Made by a program: the position numbers and the translations under genes. From Bacteroidia bacterium (GTDB lineage: Bacteria; Bacteroidota; Bacteroidia; NS11-12g; UBA955), in NCBI GenBank assembly GCA_020848595.1, contig JADLHV010000124.1, positions 1-6,102 of the forward strand: DNA of 6,102 bases. Reading direction: 5' to 3'. The notes below the pieces were generated by a model. That model saw nothing but the letters and a program-made list of their open reading frames with translations. It ran no database searches and was not told where the DNA came from. Every line of letters starts with the position of its first letter. The stretch's first letter is position 1. Of the stretch, positions 1 through 6,072 are shown piece after piece.

Positions 1-682
1 AAACAATCAATATATATGGCAGTTTGATTCGGAAATAAAATCAGGTCAGATTTTTTCTAGATTAGCAGATTCTGCTGGAATATATAAAATTCAAGTGTCT
101 TCATTAAGTAGTTTTGGATGTCGAGATACTTTAACTCGCAATGTGACATTCTTTAATCTGCCTGTCCCTGTTATAAGTCTGCAACAATTAGGTGTTAATG
201 GTAGTAATTTACAAATATTAGCTGATGATGTTACTGGAATTCCTGTAATTTCTAGAAATTGGTTAACAAATATTGGATTTACTGGTCAAGATAAAACTTT
301 GTTGATTGAAATAGGAGATACGCTAACCTTAAATGTATCTCTAACATTAGTTGATTCGAATGGATGTACTGGTAATGCTAATATCAGTAATTTCTTTACC
401 ATTCCTAACCTTTATTTTCTTCCAAACGTTTTCACACCCAATGAAGATAATTTAAATGAAACCTTCAAATTAGAAGGATTTATAAAATTTAAGTCGTTCT
501 CAATGAAAATTATGAATCGTTGGGGCGTAGTAGTTTTCGATACAAATAATCCTAAAGTGGGTTGGGATGGAAAATACAAAGGTGAATATGTTGTAAATGA
601 TACTTACATATATTTTATTGAATTAGAAGAGTTAGATGGCGATAAGGTGGTGAAAAAAGGATATATTTTAATTAAAAGGTAA
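1..682 (+). CDS. T9SS type B sorting domain (gliding motility-associated C-terminal domain) surface protein, 3' part only
   Basis: The reading frame (codons from base 2) is open to the left edge, so the gene begins outside the window and 226 residues are visible. The GTG at base 95 is an internal Val, not a start. Visible residues about 27-58 (GIYKIQV, FGCRDT) resemble the end of a PKD-like Ig-fold repeat. A second Ig-like stretch with a DSNGC motif follows, to about residue 133. Residues about 137-226 (bases 410-679) form the sorting domain: LPNVFTPNEDNLNETF, then MNRWGVVVFD, then GWDGKYKGE, then NDTYIYFIELE and a short basic end, GYILIKR. In Bacteroidota this domain directs proteins through the type IX secretion system, usually after Sec export, to the cell surface or medium. 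The binding target or enzymatic role of the main body cannot be told from this fragment. It overlaps the next gene by one base (TAATG). Confidence 0.93.
   Translation, partial: NNQYIWQFDSEIKSGQIFSRLADSAGIYKIQVSSLSSFGCRDTLTRNVTFFNLPVPVISLQQLGVNGSNLQILADDVTGIPVISRNWLTNIGFTGQDKTLLIEIGDTLTLNVSLTLVDSNGCTGNANISNFFTIPNLYFLPNVFTPNEDNLNETFKLEGFIKFKSFSMKIMNRWGVVVFDTNNPKVGWDGKYKGEYVVNDTYIYFIELEELDGDKVVKKGYILIKR
410..679 (+). other. CHU_C-type gliding motility / T9SS type B C-terminal domain
   Basis: Sub-feature of the left-edge protein. Its order of motifs is the family pattern: a PNxFTPNxDxLNxxF opening, a central NRWGxxVF block, a GWDGxYKG turn, then a YIY strand and a final G-x-I-L-I strand ending in basic residues. 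It lies at the extreme C-terminus, as expected for a secretion signal. It lacks the short KxxxL/GxY ending of type A sorting domains, hence type B. Confidence 0.9.
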
Positions 683-891
683 TGAATCCGGAGATATTAC
701 TAGAATTAGTAAAAACGCCTATGCCTTTTGGTAAATACAAGGATAGACTTATTTGTGATTTACCAGTTTCATACCTAGAATGGATGCATTCTAAAGGTTT
801 TCCTAAAGGGAAACTTGGAATGTTATTATCGACGATTTATGAAATTAAAATAAATGGACTAGAAGAATTGTTAAAACCTTTAAGGTATTAA
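682..891 (+). CDS. DUF3820 family small protein
   Basis: This 69-residue protein matches the DUF3820 family (also labelled putative quorum-sensing-regulated virulence factor) over almost its whole length. The hallmarks are MPFGKYKDRL at residues 14-23, DLPVSYLEW at 26-34, KGFPKGKLG at 38-46, and YEIKINGLEELLKPLR at 53-68. It has no signal peptide or membrane segment, so it is probably cytoplasmic. The biochemical role is unknown; the virulence-factor label comes from a Pseudomonas relative and should not be transferred. The ATG shares its A with the stop of the upstream surface-protein gene, which suggests translational coupling. The AAAAGG just before it is too close to serve as a normal ribosome binding site. 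Its stop overlaps that of the convergent lipoprotein gene. Confidence 0.85.
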   Translation: MNPEILLELVKTPMPFGKYKDRLICDLPVSYLEWMHSKGFPKGKLGMLLSTIYEIKINGLEELLKPLRY

Positions 892-1262
892 TCCATTTTT
901 ATTCGCTTAAACTCGAATTGAAAATCACCTTCATGCATTTTAAGTAATTTATCTGAAAGTAAATCTATTTCAAAATGTCGAGTAGTATCTGGTATGTTAT
1001 AATGGAAATGAAGTGTGTGATTGGTATAGCTCCATGTACCTTCCATATGTTTATCAACCGATTCAATAGAATAAAAGAAGGAATCATTATTGATAATTAA
1101 GATGTCATTATCTCCAATTTCCATAATTTTGACACCATTTTCTGTAACTTTTTCGTATTTCCAATGCCCCTTAACTAAAGTATTTTCTGGCTTATATTGA
1201 CATGAAAATAAGACAAGAATAAAAAAGAGATATTGAATTTTACTTTCTTTTGTCAATTTCAT
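888..1262 (-). CDS. Small lipoprotein, lipocalin-like
   Basis: The 124-residue product begins with a lipoprotein signal peptide: basic MKLTKESK, a hydrophobic YLFFILVLF core, and a lipobox LFSC with Cys21 as the lipidated residue. The mature part is about 104 residues of beta-rich sequence with GHW at residues 32-34 and GTW at 75-77. It ends in alternating strands (FEIDLLSDKLLKM, FQFEFKRIK), which resembles the small lipocalin-like lipoproteins common in Bacteroidota. That family call is inferred from pattern only, and no ligand can be named. The ATG lies inside the end of the DUF151 gene (23-base overlap, different frame). It is the only start that keeps the signal peptide. It is the last gene of the minus-strand run that begins with etfB. 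After Cys21 comes QYKPEN, not a clear acidic surface-export signal, so its final membrane side is uncertain. Confidence 0.78.
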   Translation of the reverse strand: MKLTKESKIQYLFFILVLFSCQYKPENTLVKGHWKYEKVTENGVKIMEIGDNDILIINNDSFFYSIESVDKHMEGTWSYTNHTLHFHYNIPDTTRHFEIDLLSDKLLKMHEGDFQFEFKRIKMD

Positions 1263-1833
1263 CTCTAATTTGGGCGGCTTTTAAGTAATCTTCATTTCTA
1301 AGCGCTTCTTCTAGCATCTGCTCCAATTCGTCAATACTCTTTCCTTTATATCGACTTATGATGTTTTTTTCACTTCCCGCGGGAGGTTCATGACTATTAT
1401 CTCTACCTGGTTTTTCAATGTCAGATTCTTCTAAAACTATTCCTGCTTGTTCCATAATTTCATCAGTAGTGAAAATTGGGCAATTATATCTGACGGCTAT
1501 TGCAATGGCATCACTTGTCCTGCAATCTATAGTTATCTTTTCATCTGTTGTTTCGCATAGAATTGAGGCATAAAATACACCCTCTTTTAATTGATGAATA
1601 AACACTTCAGAAACTGTAAAATTGAGCTTTTTACCCATTAAGACAAATAAATCATGAGTTAATGGTCGCTCCGTATTTATTCCTTCTAATGGAATTGCAA
1701 TAGCTTGTGCCTCAAATTGACCAACTATTATTGGTAATTTACGATCACCACTTGTCTCACTTAATATCAAGCTATAAGATCCCTTGATTTGTGACGGTGC
1801 TATTCCATATATTTCGAGCTCTATGCGTCTCAA
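1240..1833 (-). CDS. Bifunctional nuclease family protein (DUF151) with C-terminal UVR motif
   Basis: The 197-residue protein has a BFN/DUF151 domain at about residues 3-135. Its hallmarks are LPIIVGQFEAQAIA (33-46), RPLTHDLF (56-63) and the signature IDCRTSDAIAIAVR (102-115). A Pro/Glu/Ser-rich linker (about 136-160) leads to a UvrB/UvrC (UVR) motif at about 165-197, SIDELEQMLEEAL then EDYLKAAQIRDEID. The BFN family is named for plant and Thermotoga relatives; nuclease activity here is not shown. UVR motifs mediate protein contacts in UvrBC and also occur in Clp-linked proteins. The start is TTG at 1831-1833: it yields the expected N-terminus RRIELEI, no ATG lies nearby in frame, and the next in-frame Met is residue 66. 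It is in the same frame as etfA, 12 bases after its stop, so both probably share one transcript. Confidence 0.92.
   Translation of the reverse strand: MRRIELEIYGIAPSQIKGSYSLILSETSGDRKLPIIVGQFEAQAIAIPLEGINTERPLTHDLFVLMGKKLNFTVSEVFIHQLKEGVFYASILCETTDEKITIDCRTSDAIAIAVRYNCPIFTTDEIMEQAGIVLEESDIEKPGRDNSHEPPAGSEKNIISRYKGKSIDELEQMLEEALRNEDYLKAAQIRDEIDKRK
1263..1341 (-). other. UVR (UvrB/UvrC) motif coding segment
   Basis: This segment encodes most of the C-terminal helical hairpin of the DUF151 protein, residues about 165-190: KSIDELEQMLEEAL, RNED, YLKAAQIR. The motif itself runs on to the stop at 1240. The paired acidic/basic helices and the AAxIRDEI core are the UVR signature. The start codon of the lipoprotein gene lies just beyond this segment, within the motif's last codons. 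Confidence 0.8.
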
Positions 1834-1845
1834 TGATTTTTTATT

Positions 1846-2790
1846 TTAGTTTTTAGATGCTTTGGCTGCTTCTATCAGTTTTGGTAGTACTTCAAAAGCA
1901 TCCCCAACGATACCATAATCTGCTGCTTTAAAAAATGGTGCTTCTGGATCTTTGTTTATAACCACTATAACCTTACTACTACTTACTCCTGCTAAATGTT
2001 GAATTGCACCAGAAATGCCAATAGCAATATATAAATTTGGTTTAATAGTAATACCTGTTTGACCAACGTGTTCGCTATGTGGTCGCCAATCCATATCTGA
2101 TACGGGTTTTGAGCAAGCTGTTGCTGCGCCTAATATATCTGCAAGGTCTTCCACCATTCCCCAATTTTCTGGGCCTTTCATTCCTCTTCCTGCTGAAACA
2201 ACTATTTCTGCTTCTGTTAATGGAATTTTTCCACCTGCTTTTGATGTAGATGATATCGCAGTTTGGGCAGTAGTTTGAGTCGCCGAAATGGTTTCTATTT
2301 GAATAGTAGTACTATTTTCTTTTAATTCTGTGCTATTCGGTGTAATGGCAATCACTTTATTCGCTCTGTCTAAGGTAACATAAGCAAACCCTTTACCCGA
2401 AAATACACCTCTTTTTACTTTAAATCCAGATGAAGTTTCAGGTAATGCGATGACATTACTCGCTATAGATGCGTTCATAATAACGGCTACTCTTGGTGCA
2501 ATTGACTTTGCTTCATAAGTATTAGCAAATACAATCTGACTTATTTGATTATTTGCAAATGCTTGAGCTAGTTCTTTACTGTATGTTTGTGCATCAAAAT
2601 TTGAGAATCCGTCTATGCAAATTAGTTTATTGACACCATATTGCGCCAATTTGTCTGCTTCACCTGCATTAGGTTGCCCAATACAAACTGCGGTAACTTG
2701 ACCCTGAGATATTTGAGATGCATAAGATGCTGCCTCAAGTACTGATTTTTTAAATATTCCTTCTGAGTTTTCTGCGTATATTCCAGTCAT
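1846..2790 (-). CDS. etfA: Electron transfer flavoprotein subunit alpha (FixB family)
   Basis: This is the FAD-carrying large subunit of the ETF heterodimer, a cytoplasmic carrier that takes electrons from acyl-CoA and related dehydrogenases and passes them towards the quinone pool. Length, 314 residues, is normal. The N-terminal domain (about 1-180) starts MTGIYAENSEG. The C-terminal FAD domain (about 187-310) shows IVVSAGRGMKG (196-206), SKPVSDMDW (227-235), GQTGITIKPNLYIAIGISG (243-261) with AIQH following, and NKDPEAPFFKAADYGIVGD (279-297). These are the expected FAD contacts. A Thr/Ser/Gln-rich linker (about 159-185) joins the domains. The ATG lies 10 bases after the etfB stop, so the two are surely co-transcribed. 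Whether this pair can do electron bifurcation cannot be decided from sequence reading alone; no partner dehydrogenase or ETF-quinone oxidoreductase is in the window. Confidence 0.97.
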   Translation of the reverse strand: MTGIYAENSEGIFKKSVLEAASYASQISQGQVTAVCIGQPNAGEADKLAQYGVNKLICIDGFSNFDAQTYSKELAQAFANNQISQIVFANTYEAKSIAPRVAVIMNASIASNVIALPETSSGFKVKRGVFSGKGFAYVTLDRANKVIAITPNSTELKENSTTIQIETISATQTTAQTAISSTSKAGGKIPLTEAEIVVSAGRGMKGPENWGMVEDLADILGAATACSKPVSDMDWRPHSEHVGQTGITIKPNLYIAIGISGAIQHLAGVSSSKVIVVINKDPEAPFFKAADYGIVGDAFEVLPKLIEAAKASKN

Positions 2791-2800
2791 TTCTATTTCT

Positions 2801-3541
2801 TTAAGCGATTATTTTTGCCTCGTTCTTCAAAATGTCAATTAATTGTCCTGCATTTTCAGCATCAATCATCCTAACAGCTTGTTTAGAAGCTGGAGTTTCA
2901 AAATTTACATAGGTTGATGCTAAGTCGGTTGATATGGGTTCAATGACTTGTAATGGCTTTGTTCTTGCTGCCATTATACCTTTCATGTTCGGTATTCTTG
3001 GCTCGCATAAATCCTTTTGAGCACTTGCTACTACTGGCAAACTGCTACTTAAAGTCTGACGACCTCCATCAATGTCTCTCTCAAATTCAGCACGACCATT
3101 TTGTATATCTATCTTAGTACATACATTGACCGATGGCCAATCTAGTAAGGCACCTAATAGTCCGCAAACTTGACCGCCATTGTAATCGATACTCTCTCTA
3201 CCTGTTAAAATCATATCGTAACCATTGGCTTTCGCTACTGCTGCAAGCTGCTCAGATACAAATTGAGCATCTTTAGGCTCGGCATTTATCCTAATTGCAT
3301 CGTTAGCACCTATCGCTAAAGCTTTACGTATAACAGCATCTGTTTCCGCTGTCCCTACTGTTGCCACTGTTACTGTGCCACCGTTTTTTTCAGCAATTTC
3401 TAATGCCCTTGTTAACGATAACTCATCATACGGATTAATAATAAATTGTACACCTTGTGTATTGAATTTCGTGTCGTTGTCTGTAAAAGTAACTTTTGTT
3501 GTGGTATCGGGAACCACGCTCATGCACACTAAAATTTTCAT
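2801..3541 (-). CDS. etfB: Electron transfer flavoprotein subunit beta (FixA family)
   Basis: This is the small subunit of ETF, which binds AMP (or a second FAD in bifurcating forms) and docks on partner dehydrogenases. The 246 residues are typical for the family. Motifs in order: KILVCMSVVPD (2-12), INPYDELSLTRALEIAE (35-51), ATVGTAETDAVIRKALAIGA (60-79), DMILTGRESIDYNGGQVCG (109-127), and the docking-loop region EPRIPNMKGIMAARTKPL (180-197). The nucleotide loop reads SIDYNGGQV rather than the DGDTAQVGP form of many ETFs, as I recall being common in Bacteroidota homologues. It is the first gene of the minus-strand run, and a promoter-like TAATTTTG box lies 24 bases before its ATG. A plus-strand open frame over its 5' half is a shadow. 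Confidence 0.97.
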   Translation of the reverse strand: MKILVCMSVVPDTTTKVTFTDNDTKFNTQGVQFIINPYDELSLTRALEIAEKNGGTVTVATVGTAETDAVIRKALAIGANDAIRINAEPKDAQFVSEQLAAVAKANGYDMILTGRESIDYNGGQVCGLLGALLDWPSVNVCTKIDIQNGRAEFERDIDGGRQTLSSSLPVVASAQKDLCEPRIPNMKGIMAARTKPLQVIEPISTDLASTYVNFETPASKQAVRMIDAENAGQLIDILKNEAKIIA

Positions 3542-3565
3542 GGAGTTGCTCTCTTAAATATTTTG

Positions 3566-3573
3566 CAAAATTA
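3566..3573 (-). promoter_or_regulatory. Candidate -7 promoter box for the etfB operon
   Basis: On the minus strand this reads TAATTTTG, an exact match to the Bacteroidota -7 consensus TAnnTTTG. It ends 24 bases before the etfB ATG, so the transcript leader would be under 20 bases. The -33 element is poor: a T-rich TTTTTTC sits at roughly the right distance, not TTTG. Position and match support it; no transcript start is known. Confidence 0.5.
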
Positions 3574-3598
3574 AGTATAAAATGTCCTAAGAAAAAAT

Positions 3599-3606
3599 GA
3601 GTTTTG
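3599..3606 (+). promoter_or_regulatory. Candidate -7 promoter box for the TPR-thioesterase pair
   Basis: This reads GAGTTTTG, a one-base departure from TAnnTTTG (G for the first T). It ends 22 bases before the ATG of the TPR gene, nearly the mirror image of the etfB box. No TTTG -33 element is seen 17-23 bases upstream. A TATAAAAT string at 3576-3583 is an alternative, but it is not the usual form in this phylum. Confidence 0.3.
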
Positions 3607-3628
3607 CAAAGTAATCAACAATTGAAGT

Positions 3629-3940
3629 ATGGATAGAAAATCACAAATCATTAATATGCTTGAGCTGAATCCCTCTGATGTTTTCTTGCGATATGCTCTG
3701 GCTATGGAACTTGTATCCGAAAATCTTACTTCTCAAGCTATTGATTCGCTCGTTCAAATTAAAATTTCTAATCCAGAATATTTGCCAATATATTATCAAT
3801 TAGGAAAATTATATGAATCCCAAAATCTCAATGATTTAGCAATTGAATCTTACGAACAAGGTATGGAACTGGCAGCTCTCAATAATGAAGCGAAAACTTT
3901 AAGTGAACTTAAAAGCGCCCTGGAGGAGCTTACTTTTTAA
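3629..3940 (+). CDS. Small tetratricopeptide repeat (TPR) protein
   Basis: The 103-residue protein is almost entirely helical. Two TPR units fit residues 17-50 (DVFLRYALAMELVSE through ISNPE) and 51-84 (YLPIYYQLGKLYESQ through GMELA). Both show the family pattern of small residues at the helix crossings (A23 and A37; G59 and A71) and a Pro at position 49 before the second unit. A C-terminal capping helix, LSELKSALEEL, follows. There is no signal peptide, so it is probably cytoplasmic and acts by binding another protein. Small TPR proteins of this size and layout are common in Bacteroidota, but I know of no assigned role. The ATG follows an 87-base divergent promoter region. Its stop lies one base before the thioesterase ATG, and its last codons hold that gene's ribosome binding site, so the pair is one operon. 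Confidence 0.85.
   Translation: MDRKSQIINMLELNPSDVFLRYALAMELVSENLTSQAIDSLVQIKISNPEYLPIYYQLGKLYESQNLNDLAIESYEQGMELAALNNEAKTLSELKSALEELTF
3922..3928 (+). promoter_or_regulatory. Shine-Dalgarno-like GGAGGAG ahead of the thioesterase
   Basis: GGAGGAG sits inside the last codons of the TPR gene, 13 bases before the ATG at 3942. It supports that ATG over the upstream in-frame GTG at 3903, which lies before the motif. The spacing is longer than the usual 5-9 bases, and these bases also encode Leu-Glu-Glu, so the match may be partly chance. Confidence 0.4.
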
Positions 3941-3941
3941 T

Positions 3942-4391
3942 ATGGAATTACTCTCTAAAAACCCGCATTTTAAACAATATGTTCTCGGTAAAATGCAATT
4001 AAACCATTTTATGAATTTTATTGGTTTTGAACCCACTAATATTGATCAAGGATATGTCGAAGGTTTTATTCAACTTAAACAACACCATCTGCAACAAAAT
4101 GGTTTTGTTCATGGTGGTGTTACTTCAACTCTTGCCGACTTAGTAATGGGTTTTGCCGCTTATACACTCGTTCCCGAAGGACAAGGTACTGTAACCTCTG
4201 ATCTAAAAGTGGCATACTTACGTCCTGGTGTAGGTGATGTTATTATTGCTAAAGGTCGTGTAATTAAAGCCGGTAATCTCCTTTTTTATTGTGAGGCAGA
4301 TATTATTGTTAAAAATCCTGAAAAAGGAGAGGTGCTTATAGCCAGAGGGTATGCTACTATGTGTGCCGTTAAATACCCTGTTAAATCATAA
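3942..4391 (+). CDS. PaaI-family hotdog-fold thioesterase
   Basis: From ATG 3942 the product is 149 residues, the usual size for a single hotdog-fold PaaI-like acyl-CoA thioesterase. The active-site region QQNGFVHGGVTSTLADLVMG lies at residues 51-70. It carries the family's N/Q-x-x-G-x-x-HGG motif (HGG at 57-59) at the start of the long hotdog helix, with Asp66 as the likely catalytic acid. The core strands follow: TVTSDLKVAYLRPG (83-96), IIAKGRVIKAGNLLFYCEADI (101-121) and LIARGYATMCAV (132-143). Such enzymes hydrolyse aromatic or aliphatic acyl-CoA thioesters as homo-oligomers in the cytoplasm; the substrate here is unknown. An upstream GTG (3903) would add 13 residues read out of frame through the TPR gene and is rejected. 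It is coupled to the TPR gene and divergent from etfBA. Confidence 0.92.
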   Translation: MELLSKNPHFKQYVLGKMQLNHFMNFIGFEPTNIDQGYVEGFIQLKQHHLQQNGFVHGGVTSTLADLVMGFAAYTLVPEGQGTVTSDLKVAYLRPGVGDVIIAKGRVIKAGNLLFYCEADIIVKNPEKGEVLIARGYATMCAVKYPVKS

Positions 4392-4412
4392 TTATTGATT
4401 TTTACCAACGGC
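4365..4412. terminator. Possible bidirectional terminator between convergent genes (nested inverted repeats)
   Basis: An outer inverted repeat GCCGTT (4365-4370) / AACGGC (4407-4412) encloses an inner one, AAATCA (4383-4388) / TGATTT (4396-4401), with a 7-base loop. The inner loop holds the thioesterase stop, and a T-run (4399-4403) follows the inner stem on the plus strand. Only 10 bases separate the two convergent stops, so any terminator must use coding sequence. The inner stem is AT-only apart from one pair, so it is weak. Confidence 0.3.
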
Positions 4413-6030
4413 TAACTAAAGGCATTATCCTGCCTCTTCCAAATGCTTTTGGACTAACTCTTAATATTGGCGGCGACTGGAAACGTTTGTATTCGGCGCC
4501 GTTGACCAATTTAATCACTCTTTCAACTGTTGCTTTTTCATAACCAGATGCAATTATACTTGAAGGCCCTTTTTGATGCTCTATGTATAATTTCAATATA
4601 CCATCTAATATGTCGTATTCTGGCAAACTATCACTGTCTTTCTGATTTGGTCGCAATTCTGCACTAGGTGCTTTTTCTATAATTGATACAGGAATCAATT
4701 CTTGTTCTTTGTTAATCTGTCTTGCTAAATTGTAAACATCAGTTTTTAATACATCGCCAATAACACTTATACTGCCACACATATCGCCATATAAAGTAGA
4801 ATATCCAACCGACATCTCACTCTTATTGCTCGTGTTTAATAAAATATAACCTAATTTATTGCTAATTGCCATCAAATATACGGCTCTACTTCTTGCTTGT
4901 ATATTCTCTTCTGCTACATTAAATGACAACCCATCGAACAAATTAGATAAACCACTTTCGAATGATTTATAGGCGGTCTCTATGGGAATTATTTCATAAG
5001 GATTGCCCAAATTTTTGGATAATTCTACCGCATCTATAACACTTCCTTCTGAACTAAATTGAGATGGTAACATTACTGCTAAAACATTCTCTTTTCCCAG
5101 TGCTTCTACTGCTAATGCTTGCACTACTGCCGAATCTATACCTCCTGATGAACCTAATATTGCTTTTTTAAAGCCCATCTTATTAAAATAATCTTTTAAT
5201 CCAAAAACTAATGCACGATGTAATATGTTTAAATCATCTTCTTCTTGTTCCTCTTTCTTAATAAACGATTGGCTATCCTCTAAATCTATATAGGCTAACT
5301 CTTCTTTAAATTCTGATAATTTTAATATGGTATCTCCATCTGAATCTAGTACTCTCGAATTACCGTCAAATATTAAATCGGTATGTGCACCAACTTGATT
5401 GACATAAATCAACGGGGTTTTCGAATATTTACTCTGTCTTTGTAAGACTTTTAATCGTTCATCAATTTTATCACGATTAAATGGTGATGCCGAAATATTT
5501 ATTGATAAACTTGGAGATTCTTTGCATAATTCGGCTATCGGATTGTCTTGATAGTCAAATCTATCCATTTCATGCCATAAGTCTTCACAAATAGTTATTG
5601 CCGTTTTTACACCTTGTATTGAGATTGTCCTAAATTGGTCATTTACTTCAAAGTACCTAGATTCATTAAATACATCGTAAGTTGGCAATAATGTTTTATA
5701 GACAACATCTTTGACTATTCCATCTTCTAATAAACAGGCTGCATTGTATAATCTTCTACCAACTTGTTCTGGATTTTCTAATGGACATCCAACTATTGCC
5801 GATATCCCTACAGCAGATTTTGCAACATCTGATAAGGCATTTGAACACGATTCAATAAAATGAGGGTAGTCTAATAAATCATCCGGTGGATAGCCAGATA
5901 TGGCGAGTTCACTAAATACGATTAAATCTGCACCTTGGCTTTTTGCTTCTTCAATTTTTAATATAATCTTTTCCGAATTGCCTTTAAAATCGGCAATAAT
6001 ATAGTTAAGTTGGGCTAATGCTATTTTCAT
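4402..6030 (-). CDS. nadE: Glutamine-dependent NAD+ synthetase
   Basis: It catalyses the last step of NAD+ biosynthesis: ATP-dependent amidation of deamido-NAD+ with ammonia drawn from glutamine. The 542 residues hold two domains. Residues 1 to about 255 are a nitrilase-type glutaminase with an apparent Glu-Lys-Cys triad: Glu41 (FSELAISGYPPDD), Lys112 (YKTLLPTYDVF) and Cys148 (ITICEDLWH). After an acidic linker (KKEEQEEDD), residues about 266-542 form the synthetase with the PP-loop SGGIDS (295-300), ENIQARSR (375-382), NTSNKSEMSVGYSTLYGDMCG split across 399-419, and PSAELRPNQKDSDSLPEYD (455-473). All key motifs are intact, so it should be active without a separate ammonia-only enzyme. The ATG gives the proper family start, MKIALAQLNY. 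No clear promoter is seen in the 42 bases upstream, so it may be transcribed with the preceding gene. Confidence 0.97.
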   Translation of the reverse strand: MKIALAQLNYIIADFKGNSEKIILKIEEAKSQGADLIVFSELAISGYPPDDLLDYPHFIESCSNALSDVAKSAVGISAIVGCPLENPEQVGRRLYNAACLLEDGIVKDVVYKTLLPTYDVFNESRYFEVNDQFRTISIQGVKTAITICEDLWHEMDRFDYQDNPIAELCKESPSLSINISASPFNRDKIDERLKVLQRQSKYSKTPLIYVNQVGAHTDLIFDGNSRVLDSDGDTILKLSEFKEELAYIDLEDSQSFIKKEEQEEDDLNILHRALVFGLKDYFNKMGFKKAILGSSGGIDSAVVQALAVEALGKENVLAVMLPSQFSSEGSVIDAVELSKNLGNPYEIIPIETAYKSFESGLSNLFDGLSFNVAEENIQARSRAVYLMAISNKLGYILLNTSNKSEMSVGYSTLYGDMCGSISVIGDVLKTDVYNLARQINKEQELIPVSIIEKAPSAELRPNQKDSDSLPEYDILDGILKLYIEHQKGPSSIIASGYEKATVERVIKLVNGAEYKRFQSPPILRVSPKAFGRGRIMPLVSRW

Positions 6031-6072
6031 TGAATTTCGAAGACAATTGGCCTTCTTTAACTATGCTTCTTT

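Larger units (their letters stand above)
3561..3610. repeat. Two copies of TTTTGCAAA in the divergent promoter region
   Basis: TTTTGCAAA occurs at 3561-3569 and again at 3602-3610, 41 bases apart start to start. The first copy is part of a perfect 10-base palindrome (TTTTGCAAAA, 3561-3570). Each copy overlaps one of the two candidate -7 boxes. They may simply be promoter parts, as TTTG-containing boxes on opposite strands look alike, or paired half-sites for a regulator shared by both operons. Confidence 0.45.

Noticed and set aside
95..97. GTG as a start codon for the left-edge surface protein
   Set aside because: The frame is open to base 2 and the upstream codons continue a PKD-like strand pattern, so this is an internal Val.
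876..886. ACCTT-T-AAGGT inverted repeat as a terminator for the DUF3820 gene
   Set aside because: The one-base centre leaves only a three-base GC stem once a loop is allowed, and it encodes the conserved C-terminal Lys-Pro-Leu-Arg.
3375..3557. 60-residue plus-strand open frame opposite the 5' end of etfB
   Set aside because: It is a shadow of etfB on the other strand, has no recognisable domain, and runs into the divergent promoter region.
3903..3941. GTG start adding 13 residues to the thioesterase
   Set aside because: The extra residues are an out-of-frame reading of the TPR gene end; the Shine-Dalgarno-like motif lies downstream of this GTG, and ATG 3942 gives the normal family length.
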